Shown here in pieces: positions 12,600 through 24,500 of a stretch of 64,000 bases of DNA. The position numbers and the translations under genes are program-made. The DNA is from Limnomonas spitsbergensis. Lineage: Eukaryota; Chlorophyta; Chlorophyceae; Chlamydomonadales. Numbering within the stretch: the first letter of the stretch is position 1; each line of letters begins with the position of its first letter. The stretch covers positions 1,116,001-1,180,000 of the forward strand of contig JAYJMM010000106.1 in NCBI GenBank assembly GCA_037349105.1, read 5' to 3'. The notes beneath the pieces were generated by a model that saw only the letters and a program-made list of their open reading frames with translations, made no database searches and was not told the origin of the DNA.

Positions 12600-14090
12600 A
12601 GTTCAGTGCTGGAACTGTACTGGATCTGTGCTGGGTGGTCGATCTGTGCTGGAACTGTACTGGATCTGTGCTGGAACTGTACTGGATCTGTGCTGGGTGG
12701 TCGATCTGTGCTGGAACTGTACTGGATCTGTGCTGGAACTGTACTGGATCTGTGCTGGAACTGTACTGGATCTGTGCTGGAATTGTACTGGATCTGTGCT
12801 GGAACTGTACTGGATCTGTACTGGATCTGTGCTGGGTGGTCGATCTGTGCTGGAACTGTACTGGATCTGTGCTGGAACTGTACTGGATCTGTGCTGGAAC
12901 TGTACTGGATCTGTGCTGGAACTGTGCTGGATCTGTACTGGATCTGTGCTGGAACTGTACTGGAACTGTACTGGATCTGTGCTGGGTGGTCGATCTGTGC
13001 TGGAACTGTACTGGATCTGTGCTGGGTGGTCGATCTGTGCTGGAACTGTACTGGATCTGTGCTGGAACTGTACTGGATCTGTGCTGGGTGGTCGATCTGT
13101 GCTGGAACTGTACTGGAACTGTACTGGATCTGTGCTGGGTGGTCGATCTGTGCTGGAACTGTACTGGATCTGTGCTGGAACTGTACTGGAACTGTACTGG
13201 AACTGTATTGGATCTGTGCTGAGTGGTCGATCGGTGCTGGAACTGTACTGGATCTGTGCTGGGTGGTCGATCTGTGCTGGAACTGTACTGGAACTGTACT
13301 GGATCTGTGCTGGGTGGTCGATCTGTGCTGGAACTGTACTGGATCTGTGCTGGGTGGTCGATCTGTGCTGGAACTGTACTGGAACTGTACTGGATCTGTG
13401 CTGGGTGGTCGATCTGTGCTGGAACTGTACTGGATCTGTGCTGGAACTGTACTGGAACTGTACTGGAACTGTATTGGATCTGTGCTGAGTGGTCGATCGG
13501 TGCTGGAACTGTACTGGATCTGTGCTGGAACTGTACTGGATCTGTGCTGGAACTGTGCTGGAACTGTACTGGATCTGTACTGGATCTGTGCTGGGTGGTC
13601 GATCTGTGCTGGAACTGTACTGGAACTGTACTGGATCTGTGCTGGGTGGTCGATCTGTGCTGGAACTGTACTGGATCTGTGCTGGAACTGTACTGGATCT
13701 GTGCTGGGTGGTCGATCTGTGCTGGAACTGTACTGGAACTGTACTGGATCTGTGCTGGGTGGTCGATCTGTGCTGGAACTGTACTGGATCTGTGCTGGAA
13801 CTGTACTGGAACTGTACTGGAACTGTATTGGATCTGTGCTGAGTGGTCGATCGGTGCTGGAACTGTACTGGATCTGTGCTGGAACTGTACTGGATCTGTG
13901 CTGGAACTGTACTGGATCTGTGCTGGAACTGTACTGGATCTGTACTGGATCTGTGCTGGGTGGTCGATCTGTGCTGGAACTGTACTGGATCTGTGCTGGG
14001 TGGTCGATCTGTGCTGGAACTGTACTGGATCTGTGCTGGAACTGTACTGGATCTGTGCTGGGTGGTCGATCTGTGCTGGAACTGCGCTAG
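12600..14090. repeat. Minisatellite, 11-bp core with 18-bp variant
   Basis: About 1.5 kb built from 'ctggaactgta' and 'ctggatctgtg' (11 bp) and an 18-bp unit 'ctgggtggtcgatctgtg'. A composite block containing 'ctgtattggatctgtgctga' recurs at about 13203, 13470 and 13825, showing block amplification. Long open frames on both strands are artefacts of the repeat. Confidence 0.95.
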
Positions 14091-15529
14091 CACACGTTGG
14101 TGCAAGATCCATGTCATGAGCGTTTCCTGTTTACTTTGCATGCTCGGTACAATAGGGGGGGTTAATGCCAAACCCTGCACATGATGCACATGCCCTGTCC
14201 AGCGGCGTGTCATGATTGGCCACCTGGAGTAAAACGTTCTTTTGTTCCCGAATATTTGGGAATTAGATTTTCAAGGGTCCAACTCTCATGCATACGAATA
14301 TGTCGTTAGAAGACCAAGTCACATGATATATATATCTTTGCTCGTGGCTTTCTCGTCTTTTCTTGTCCATGATCACATATCGTTTATGCTTATGGCGCAC
14401 AGGGAAATGTTCGCAGCAGATAAGAGGGAGGCGCTCCTTGATCTTGAGTCTGCAAAGCAAGTGTCACAATGAACTACCTGGTTTACTCCTACCTACCGTA
14501 GTTGATTTTCTTTCAAACAAGAAGTTAATAATTTTCCCACCCAGTATCAGCCCCTGGTTTCAACAGTGCGGTATGCCTCGTAATGACCCCCAGAATTTAC
14601 TCAAGTGAGCGAGCCATGCCACCTTTAGCAGACTGATAGGTAGCCGCCACTTGGCTGATGGGGGGTCAGACATTGACTGGTTTACCGCCGGTGCACTAAG
14701 CCTCAGGAAATGCTGTTCTCAAGTGTGTGGCGGTAGGTCCTGATGTGATGTAGCTGAATTGTAGCTGAAGCATCATGAACTTGAAATGCCACTCTGGTTA
14801 AGCTGACGAGACTGCTGGCTACCTGACCATAGCTAAGAAACTATGGAGAGGATTAGTCTCCCCCTCCCCCTGGTGAGGATAGCCTAGTATACCGGAGTTA
14901 GGAACGGTCCTTCATCTGTCCTGCGTGTACCTAGGGAATTTTCACCCCCACAACTCAACTGGTCGAAGCGCAGAATGAAGAGGCATTAGTGCTTAGGGGG
15001 AATATCGATGCTGCTTTTCAATCATGAGCTTTGTCCCCTCTATTATTACTGTGGCTCCAAGCACCCATACTGCTCACTGCTGGATGGATGGGCATGCGGC
15101 CGTGAAAAAAAGCATCTAGGGCAGATATTTTAGCTGAAGAGGTGGGTTAGAGTGCCCTGCTGTGATCCAGTAACTGGAGCAGAATCGTTATGTGCCTGAT
15201 GCTGATGAAGGAAGCTGCTGATAGAAGGATGGAGGTAGGCAGGGTGGTATGCAGGGGGTAGCTGACGGGAAATTGAGGTAGCTGATATGTGGCTGAGCTG
15301 ACAGCAAATTGTTGCAGCATCGGCATAGCCATCAAGTGACATCACCGGCCCCTAATCTGCATCGCACATCTGCCTGTATATGTTGCGGATGTGAATCATA
15401 CTTTGGAATCGAACGATCGTCCGACCGGCCGAAATACCAATCGATCCGGGTATCCCCTTAAAAATATAGTAAACGGATTCACCCAGGATGGAGTGGCCTC
15501 ACCATAGAAGCATTTGAAGAACTAACGCG
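14091..15529. other. Intergenic, no supported gene
   Basis: A short frame near 14409–14470 (MFAADKREALLDLESAK) is preceded by 'cgcacag' and could be a remnant exon, but nothing joins to it. The rest has no recognisable feature. A 'gtagctgaattgtagctgaag' type motif at 14749 recurs elsewhere in the window. Confidence 0.35.
15458..15472 (+). promoter_or_regulatory. Possible TATA box of methyltransferase gene
   Basis: The AT-rich stretch 'ttaaaaatatagta' lies about 60 nt before the predicted ATG at 15530. Position and composition fit a TATA element; there is no further support. Confidence 0.25.
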
Positions 15530-18500
15530 ATGGCGCACGTAATGACGAAGAGCCCCGCCATGATAAGGACGCAGCGACAGCATCCGCTACGCACCTGCCC
15601 CTCTGTCGCCGAGTCATCATCGTCCCTCACCCCCCCCGCGTCGTCTAGGCAGATCCGAGGCTGTATCCGGCTCCATGCACACCGGCGTGCCATCCTGCTG
15701 ACCATGCCTGCCCTGCTCCTCCTCCAGCCTGCTAATGTGAGGGCAGGGGAGGAACATGAGGCAGCAGCAGAGGGGGTGTCGCCAGCACTGCAGCAGCCAG
15801 CTACTCAGAAGATTCAGGCAGACTACGACGGGTGAGAAATGCTGGAATTGTACTATATTTTCAACAGTGCAAGCATCCAACAGCTCATGCCAAGAGCATC
15901 TCACACTCTGCATGTACTCATGCATTATGTTGTGCCACATTTCTTGGCATACTGCTCTCTATTGAGAGAGGGGTACGCAGACTGTTGCATGGGAAGCACT
16001 TAAAGTTCGAAAGCACAGCGTTGTCACCTCGGTCCTTCCCCTAGCGCATCCCTGAGTGTCCCCAGTCCCATGCATGCTACCACATACCATGCCATGCTGG
16101 CTCCATGCAGTGTGACCCCATGCATGCTACCACATACCATGCCATGCCAGCTCCATGCAGTGTGACCCCATGCATGTTACCACATACCATGCCATGCCGG
16201 CTCGATGCAGTGTGACCCCATGCATGCTACCACATACCATGTCATGCCGGCTCCATGCAGAGTGACCCCATGCATGCTACCACATACCATGCCATGCTGG
16301 CTCCATGCAGTGTGACCCCATGCATGCTACCACATACCATGCCATGCCGGCTCCATGCAGTGCGACCCCTTGCATGCTACCACATACCATGCCATGCTGG
16401 CTCCATGCAGTGTGACCCCATGCATGCTACCACATACCATGCCATGCTGGCTCCATGCAATGTGATCCCGTGCATGCTACCACATGCCATGCCATGCCAA
16501 GCCGGATCCATGCAGTGTGACCCCATGCATGCTGAACCCCATGCGATGCCACACTTATTTATATCATCCCGTTGCACACTCAGCAAGGCTGTCAATGGCG
16601 TGAAGTCTCTGACACCTGCATCACACCGCTGCCGAGGAAGGATCTGTCAGCTGCCCATAACTGACCAACGCAGCATCTCCTGGCCTTTCCATCGCAAGCA
16701 CCCTGAACTGATGTCTGTTCAACCAAGACACTCCTCGTCTTGTCTATCCCCTGCCCCCCCTCCCCTCAGCAAGGAACTAAATAAATCCCCTTCACCACCA
16801 CCCTGGTAGGCATGTAGGCCCTGGGGTCACTCCCCTGCCTCCCACTTTTATCTCCCGTTCATGTTTGCTCCTTTTCACTCCCCTGTCCCCTGCCCCCTCC
16901 CCCTCGCTCATGTTTGCCCCCCTGCCCCCTTCTCTCCTCCTGGCTCAGGTACGCCCCCTCATATGATGACCTGGACGGCGGGGGTGCCTCAGAGCTGTTT
17001 GGGTTCAGTCAGCTCCGGGAGGCGATGCTAGCAAAGGTGCGACTCAAATGTTTTTGTTTAAATTCTTGGTATCGGAAATACAATGGAATATATCTCCTCT
17101 ACCTACACTGGTATAACACCGGCAGCCCATTAATTTCAAGTTACCAGCAATTATTGACCGATTATAAAGTGGTAATCTGGGATATACAGTGGGTATTTAT
17201 CTTTAGTTTCCGCGAAACTTCCGATAATGAAAAAAACAATCAAGGTCGAAGGTCTTATGATGCCGGAGCACATGTTCGCCAGACCAGGGTCTTTTTAACG
17301 CCAGCCCGAGGCGGCAGCAAAGCTGCAAAAAAGAAGATCAATCTAGGTCGAAGGTCCTATGATGCCGGAGCACATGCTGGCCAAAATATGTTCATTTTAA
17401 CGCCAGCCAGAGGCGTCAGCAACGCTGTAAGAAAGAAAAACAATATAGGTCGAAGGTCCTGCGAAGGTCCTACGATGCCGGAGCACATGTTGGCCAGACC
17501 AAGGTCTTTTTAATGCCAGCCCGAGGCGGCAGCAAAGCTGCAAACAATAAAATTAATGTAGGTCGGAGGCCCTATAATGCCGGAGCCAATGGGGGCCAGT
17601 CCAGGGTATTTCTAACGCCAGCCCAAGGAGGCAGCAAAGCTGCAAAAATACATTTAGGTCGAAGGTCCTATGATGCTGGAGCATGCCGGGCACCATAAGC
17701 CAGACCGTTGTCTTTTTAACGCCAGCCCGAGGCGGCAGCCACGCTTTAAAAACAAAAACTGAGAGCATGGTTGAAGGTCTTCAAATGTTCCAGCGAACAC
17801 AGTGTCCTTAGCAGCCATGCCTAGGCTATTCAACACCAGGCCTAGGGCAACATCTTCTCTACAATTCAATTGAATCCATGCAGCTGAAATGAGGGAGGAT
17901 GCATGCAGCGCAATGATATTGCTTCCTTACAACAAGAAACGTGTTCTTGCATAGGGGATCTTGCATATCTTGAAATGAAATCAAACTTACGATTGCACAG
18001 CCAGATCAAGGGTAGAAGGATCGCAACCAGTGCGTGATGTCTGTACCGCATACGCACCTGATCATCAGGTTAAATTCAGTGGCTGAGACGTGGGAGACGC
18101 TGCAGGTCGGAGGGTGTTGGATTGTGGCTCGATCACGCCTACGGCAGCAAGGAAGGGGTCAAGGCAAATGAAAAAAACATCCGTACCCGCGATGCGTCTT
18201 ATTTTACGGAGGCCTTCGCAGCTGCACTGGTTCCAAAAGCAGCTGCCAATCTAGGATCCACTGCGAGCCCAGAACTGCCTGCTGAGGCGGTTGGCAGAGT
18301 TGGCTGCGTGTACCATGGCTAGGCCCGAGATCCAGTGTTTTTTTTCTTCAAAATATGCAATTATTGAAAAAAAGCCTGAGGTGTGAAAAAGTGTGGACAG
18401 CGCGGCGAGGCCGCACGGGGGGGGTGCGGGGGGGTCCCCCCCCCCGCCTGGGGGTCCGGGGGCTCAGAAACAGTGTGAGGTTTCAACTCTAGATTCTTAT

Positions 18501-21500
18501 CCCAAATCTGTTGTAATTTAACTGTGCTAGTCCATTCAGTCAATGTTATGAGTACCGATATTCAAGTCAAAAACTCCGTAACTAGCCTCAAAGGCACTCA
18601 AGCCTACAATACCTACAAACTGAAAATTAAGTCGGAAGTCAATATTAGCAAAGGCGGCCCAACCGCTGATGGTCCTGCCTCTCCCGGCGCAACCGCTGAT
18701 GGCCCTGCCTTTCCCGCCGGCTCAACTGCTGATGGCCCATACCTTGCTGCAATCTTTGGAATCCCCTCAGGGCGCCCAGGCCTTTTCACCCCATGCCCAT
18801 GTCTATGAAGAAGTACGGGTTGTGACTGATGGCCGGAAAGAAAGCTGAGAATGCCTGCTTGGCGAGGAGAAGTGGCCCTCGAGAGATCGATTTCATCATT
18901 TCGACGCTTCACGGGCCGCCCAGAATGACTAGAATCAGTAGATGATGTAGACATATTAAGCGATTCAAACGAGTCGACAGTGTTTCGATGATGCGGAGAT
19001 AAAGGCGGTACCGAACAGCGATTGTGAGCGACTCCGGAGCGAGCTACAGGCGTACAGCCGCTGCGCAGCTGCGAAAAGCCCCTGGGCCAATGTTTCAGTC
19101 AGGCTTTTTTCCTCATAATATAATTAATAAAAAAAAGCCCAATTATCGCCTGAGGCCATTTATCGCCCAAAAAAAACACACTGCCGAGATCCAGCATATT
19201 GTGCAGATTTCATGTTGCCTGGAATGGGTGGAATGAAAAAATATGTGTAGGGTTATGGACAGCCCGAATCAGTTTACAATGCTGAGGTCAGGGCGGGGGA
19301 TAATCACCGAGGCCGCAAGCCATGGTGATCATCCCAGACCTGACCGAGACCGAAGCATTCTGAGCTTGGAAATGCTCGAGGTTAACGCAAACAGGGTGTC
19401 AAAACAACCGAGGGCATCTGCCTGGGGGGAAATTTGATACCTTCTTTAAGATTTTAAGTTAGCCTTACCTGTGGTGGAGTGGGCATGCAGCATTGGCAGT
19501 TTGTCTGGCTTTATGGCATCATCAAGGGCTGTAGGTGCATCAGCTAGTTTCTCCTCAAAGTTTTCTACAGTCAAAAGCAAAGAAGCATCAGAAAAGTTTG
19601 GCACCGGAAGCAGATTGACGAGTCACCAAACATGAGAGATTCAGCAGGAGTGGATTTTCCACAGTGACATACATACCGGTACCATTTGTTAGTTGTTCAT
19701 CTTGTCTGATCAGATGTGGAGGGTGCATTGCTTGGCAACTGATGCCTGCTTGCTTTATAGGACAGCAACACAAACAATGGACTTACTGAGATCCTTTTGC
19801 TCCTGTACAACTGGCATATGCCGTGATGAGAGGATTGAGAGCCTATTCCGTCTTGGAATCTGCAAGGAAACTTCTTCCTCCTCAACTTCTCCTTGAATCT
19901 GGGCGAGGCTCTGATGAAGATCGATTTCCATTGGAAGGTCATTCAGCAGCTTAGACATCAGCCGCAGGGTCGCAGGAATTTCTTTCTGCCCTCCACTCCG
20001 ACGCATGCTTTGTTGTGCCATGCCTCCTTAGCCACATGTAGGTACTGATTACCACGTGCACTGGCGGTTATAGGCCCCGGCTCTATTTACGGCCATGGGG
20101 AGGGGGGACACTTTGTTTTGGTGGGTCCGACATGTAGGACCTGAATACCATACACTGTGTCGCTTGTTGATCACGGCATCGTCACATGCTTTATTACAGG
20201 CGCAAGGATCTGTCCTAGAGGTGGCTGTGGGCACTGGTCTGAATCTGCAGTTCTATGAATGGAGCCGCTTGAGCAGCCTGACGGCCATCGATCTGTCCGA
20301 GGTAAGCACGCTATTGATCTGTCCAAAATGCCCCCCCCCCCTCGACTTTCTTTCCTTTTAAACCGCCATAAAAGTGTACATTTAATATCTGACGGCCATT
20401 GATCTGTCGCATATATGAGCGCGGTTTTGATCTGCCCGAAGTGATCCCACCCTCACCTTTGCTTTCTCCTTCAACCGCTGTAAAAGTGTACTTTGTATGT
20501 CTGATGGCTGTTGATTTGTCCGAGGTCAGCACACAACCGATCTGTCCGAGGTGATAACCATTGCCTTTGTCTTCTTGTCAAACCGCAAACATTGATGCAA
20601 ATGCAATGCCCGACACTAATCTTGTGGCGTATGGAGAGACGTTTCATGGAACGCCAAGGGGTAAAGTTTGTACTTAAGGGCAGCAGGCTACAAGAGGTTC
20701 TTATCTCTGCCAATGCACCAGCATCAAATGGGCCCTTGGACATTGGATGCCATGCAATGTAACCTAAAAATACCAACTCGGAACGTGGAAATGCACTTTG
20801 AGGATGTCACAAAATGTCAAACTGCACTTAAGAATCCCCCTCAAAGTGCCTCGCCTCCCCTTGATAAGTCATTCTGATCAGGCGCCGTTTGTGGTAGTCT
20901 GCGGACAAGGGTGCAGACTCAAGACAAAGCTCACCAGTTCCACTGCTGAACCCGCAAATTAGCACCCTAGACCCTCAGGCCTGTAGGGTATGCTAAAATC
21001 CTAGCCTGTCAACGTGGGCAGTTTGTATTCAATACTGAGTGCAATTTGTACTGAAGCACGGTATCGGACAATCCTTACACTCCTGGTGTTGAGTGCAGTC
21101 GCCCCTTACTGGGAACGGCCCGAAAACAAACAAAATCCTGTGAACTGGGAAATTATCTCGCGTATGAATTCGCGTGCGGCACACTATGGAGTGCTGAAGA
21201 GCTTAGAAATATTGTTTTGAAACAGCGGCCTTGATATGCTCGGTAAGAAGATTGTTTTGAATCAGCGGCCTTGACATGTCCGTAAAAACAGCTGGAGGTT
21301 TTTTTCAGAACAAAACAATTAATTCCCCAAAATCACTGAAAACGTCAGTGGGCATGCCTGGTACCTGCAGGGCATGTGGACACAAGCCAAGGCCTAAGTA
21401 TGACTTAAATTTGCTACGCAAAACCAAAAATCTAAACTCTGGTGCCTGTGGAGGAACAGCCTAGGCGTTTCTTTTTATTTGAACCCCCAGCAGATATCCG

Positions 21501-24500
21501 ACTCTAAACCCGAACTCATGCTTTTTGGGAATGCTCAAACAAGCGCAAATCCAGGACAGGGTCGAGCTTTTGTTTGGTCAAAACTATACCCTAAGCCCTA
21601 CATCATTTTTTGTGATTTCAGGGGATGTTGACGCAAGCCAAGGCCCGGGCGGCCCGGGAGCTTGCGGGGAAGCCTATCACCCTGCTTCAGGTGAGGAGTG
21701 GTTCAGGGCTCAGGGTGGGAGAATCAGGGATGAGAGGTCAGGGTTGAGGGTTGAAGGAGCTCTTAGGGAGGCCTATCACCCTGCAACAGGTGATGAATTG
21801 TTTAAGGCTAAGGGCTGAGGGTTTATGGTTGGGGGCTCAGATTTGAGGTATGAGGGTTGAGGGTTGACGGAGCTTGCAGGGAAGCCTATCACCCTCTTAC
21901 AGGTGAGGACTGGTTCAGGATTATGTTTGAGGGCTGAGGGTTAACGGTTGGGGGGGGGGGGGGGGGGGGAAGCGCTCAGGGTGGAGGGTTAACGGTTTGC
22001 GGTTGGGGGGTCAGCTCTCAGGGTTGAGGGTTGAGAGTTTACCGTCGGGGGGTCAGCGCTCAGGTTCAGGGGTTAGGGCTGAGGTTGTACAGGGTGGGGG
22101 TCAGCGCTCAAGGTTAAGGGCTCATGGTTGATGTCAGAGGGTTGAGGTTTGAAGGCTGAGGTTTGAAGGTTGAGGTTTGAAGGTTGAGGTCAGAGGGTTG
22201 AGGTTTGAAGGCTGAGGTTTGAAGGTTGAGGTTTGAGGGAGCTGATGGGTAAGCCCATCACCCTGCTACTGTTGAGGTCTGGTCACGGTTGAGATTTGAG
22301 GGTGGAAGGATCAGGGTTGAGGGTTGAGGGAGCTTGTGGGTAAGCCCATCACCCTGCTACTGGTGAGGGCTGGTTGAGGGTTGAGGGTTGAGGGGTTGAG
22401 GGGGCTGGCATCCCATCGCCCTATTTCAGGCAAGGGCTGGTTGAGGATTGAGGCTTTAGGGTGAAGGGCTGAAGCCGTCGGTGTGGAAGGCCATAGCCCT
22501 GCTACAGGTTTGAGCTGCTTCATGGTTTGGGGACGGGGGCTGGGGGGTCAGGTTTGGAGACTCAGAGTTGAGGATTTAGAAGCTGGTGGCGGAACCCATC
22601 ACCCTGCTGCAGGTGAGGGCAGATCTCTGGGCGGGGCAGATCTCTGGGCGGATGATCGTTCAAGCAGGGCTAGCATTGGCTGTGACTCCTGACTTTCATG
22701 CAGCTGGTGAGAGGGCGGGGGCAGAACAGAGATTTGCTAGCTTAAGGGCAACAAGTGGATAGATGCCAAGACCTGCTGTGGGAGCTAACTCAACTGACTG
22801 TCCTGCTGCTGGTAAGGGGGGGGGGGGGGCAGACCTTGTAGTGGTAAAGCAATTAGATAACTGCCAGGACTTGCTGTGACTGCATACCAACCTGCTCCTG
22901 AGAGGGAGAGGGGACATGACTCAAAAGGGCGGGGGGGGAGGTGGACGCCAGAACCTACCGCGACTGCAAATCAACCTGCTGCAGATAATGCTGCTTGGGG
23001 AGCTTGTGGGGTCTGGGTCTGGAATTTCCCATGGGGCACCATGAAGGTTCTTGGTTGCCAGTGTTGCTTTTTTCGTGGCTTGACTGCACTTCATATACGG
23101 CCCAGCTACACTTCAGCCAGTCTTCAGCTATATTCCAGCTACACACTTCAGCTACACTCATGCTACACTTCAGCTACCGCCTAGGCACCTAGCCACCAGC
23201 AGGAGGCTCCATGCACAGCCAGGAATGTTGCTTGGGCCTGTGTTTGAATATCTGTTGGTGCTCCGTGCATATCCAGGAATGTTGCTTGGGCCTGTGTGTG
23301 ACTGTCTGTTGTCTGTTCAAGGCTTGGCTCCAAGCGGGTCAAAAGCGGCCGCGGGGCCGCCCGCCAGAGATAGACTCACAGGAAAGGAAAAAACGGATGG
23401 CAGATGTACATGCTTACTGCGCAAGGCACCAAGATTATCCATGGAGATTATCCATGTATCTCTCCATGTACCTCCTCCAGGCTGACGACCACCCAATGTC
23501 ATGACTTACAAACCGATCCAGGAGTGACAATAGTGGCACTTGGCCTGTGCCTGATTCCTGTGCCTGATTCAGCTCGATGGAATTTTGTCTATTCCCACTG
23601 GGGATTTCAAATTCATATTTTTCAATTTGATTTGCGATTTCAGCAAATCAGGGGTTGGGGGGGCCCTCTGTAGCTCTATGTTGAGAAGATGTGACTACGC
23701 TCACCTCTTCAGCCTCTGAAGAATACCCCCCCCCCTCTTTCTGGGGTGGTGGGGGACCTGTGGAGCTCTGACGAGCGTGCACCCACTCCCTTCTCTTCAG
23801 CAGATGTGACTGCCCTCACCTCTTCAGCCCCCTAAGTCTAAAACCTCACCCCCTCCCCCCTTGTTTGCAGGCAAATGCGACCGCCCTTCCTTTTGAGGAT
23901 GCCAGCTTTGACACCGTCGTGGACACCTTCAGCCTGTGCGTCATCTCAGACCCTGCGGCAGCCCTCAGGTGTGAACCCTGAAACCTGAAACCTGAAACCT
24001 GACGCCTGAAACCTGAAATTTGTAACCCAGGACCTGAGACCTAGGCCTGCGACCTAGACCCCTGATGAATCAACCTCACTCTGTGGCTGCCCTCAGGTGC
24101 GGCCTGTAAACCATGACCAGCCATGAACCCTTAGCCTAGGACCCGGATTCCTGAAGAATCTACTGACCCTGCAGGAGCCATTCGGTGTGAACCCTAAACC
24201 CAAAACCCTAAACTAGGGACCCTTACACTGAAAATCCTTATGAATCAATCTTTCCCTGCGGTAGCTCTCAGGTGCGACCTGAACCTGTAACTTGTTACCA
24301 TGAAGGCCTCAACCCTGAACCCTCAACACTTAACTTAACCCTGCGGCTGTCCTCAGACGGGGCTTGAACCGTCCGTGTGAACCCTGCACTCTTAACCCCA
24401 GACCCTATCTAATTAGCCCAGCCCTGAACCATTCAGTTGGGGCCTTAACCTGGAGCCATGAAAGAAATAAAGCTACGCCTTGTGGGAGGCGTGAGATTTA

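Noticed and set aside
12559..14213. Several frames of 200–536 codons on both strands
   Set aside because: They are periodic translations of an 11/18-bp minisatellite, open in many frames at once, with no splice or domain support.
14242..14472. Possible small gene or exon
   Set aside because: A short acceptor-preceded frame exists but no partner exon, domain or start context could be found.
20095..20361. Single plus-strand ORF of 88 codons covering SAM motif I
   Set aside because: Only 20200–20301 is exon; flanks are intron with clear AG and GT and fit neighbouring exon phases.
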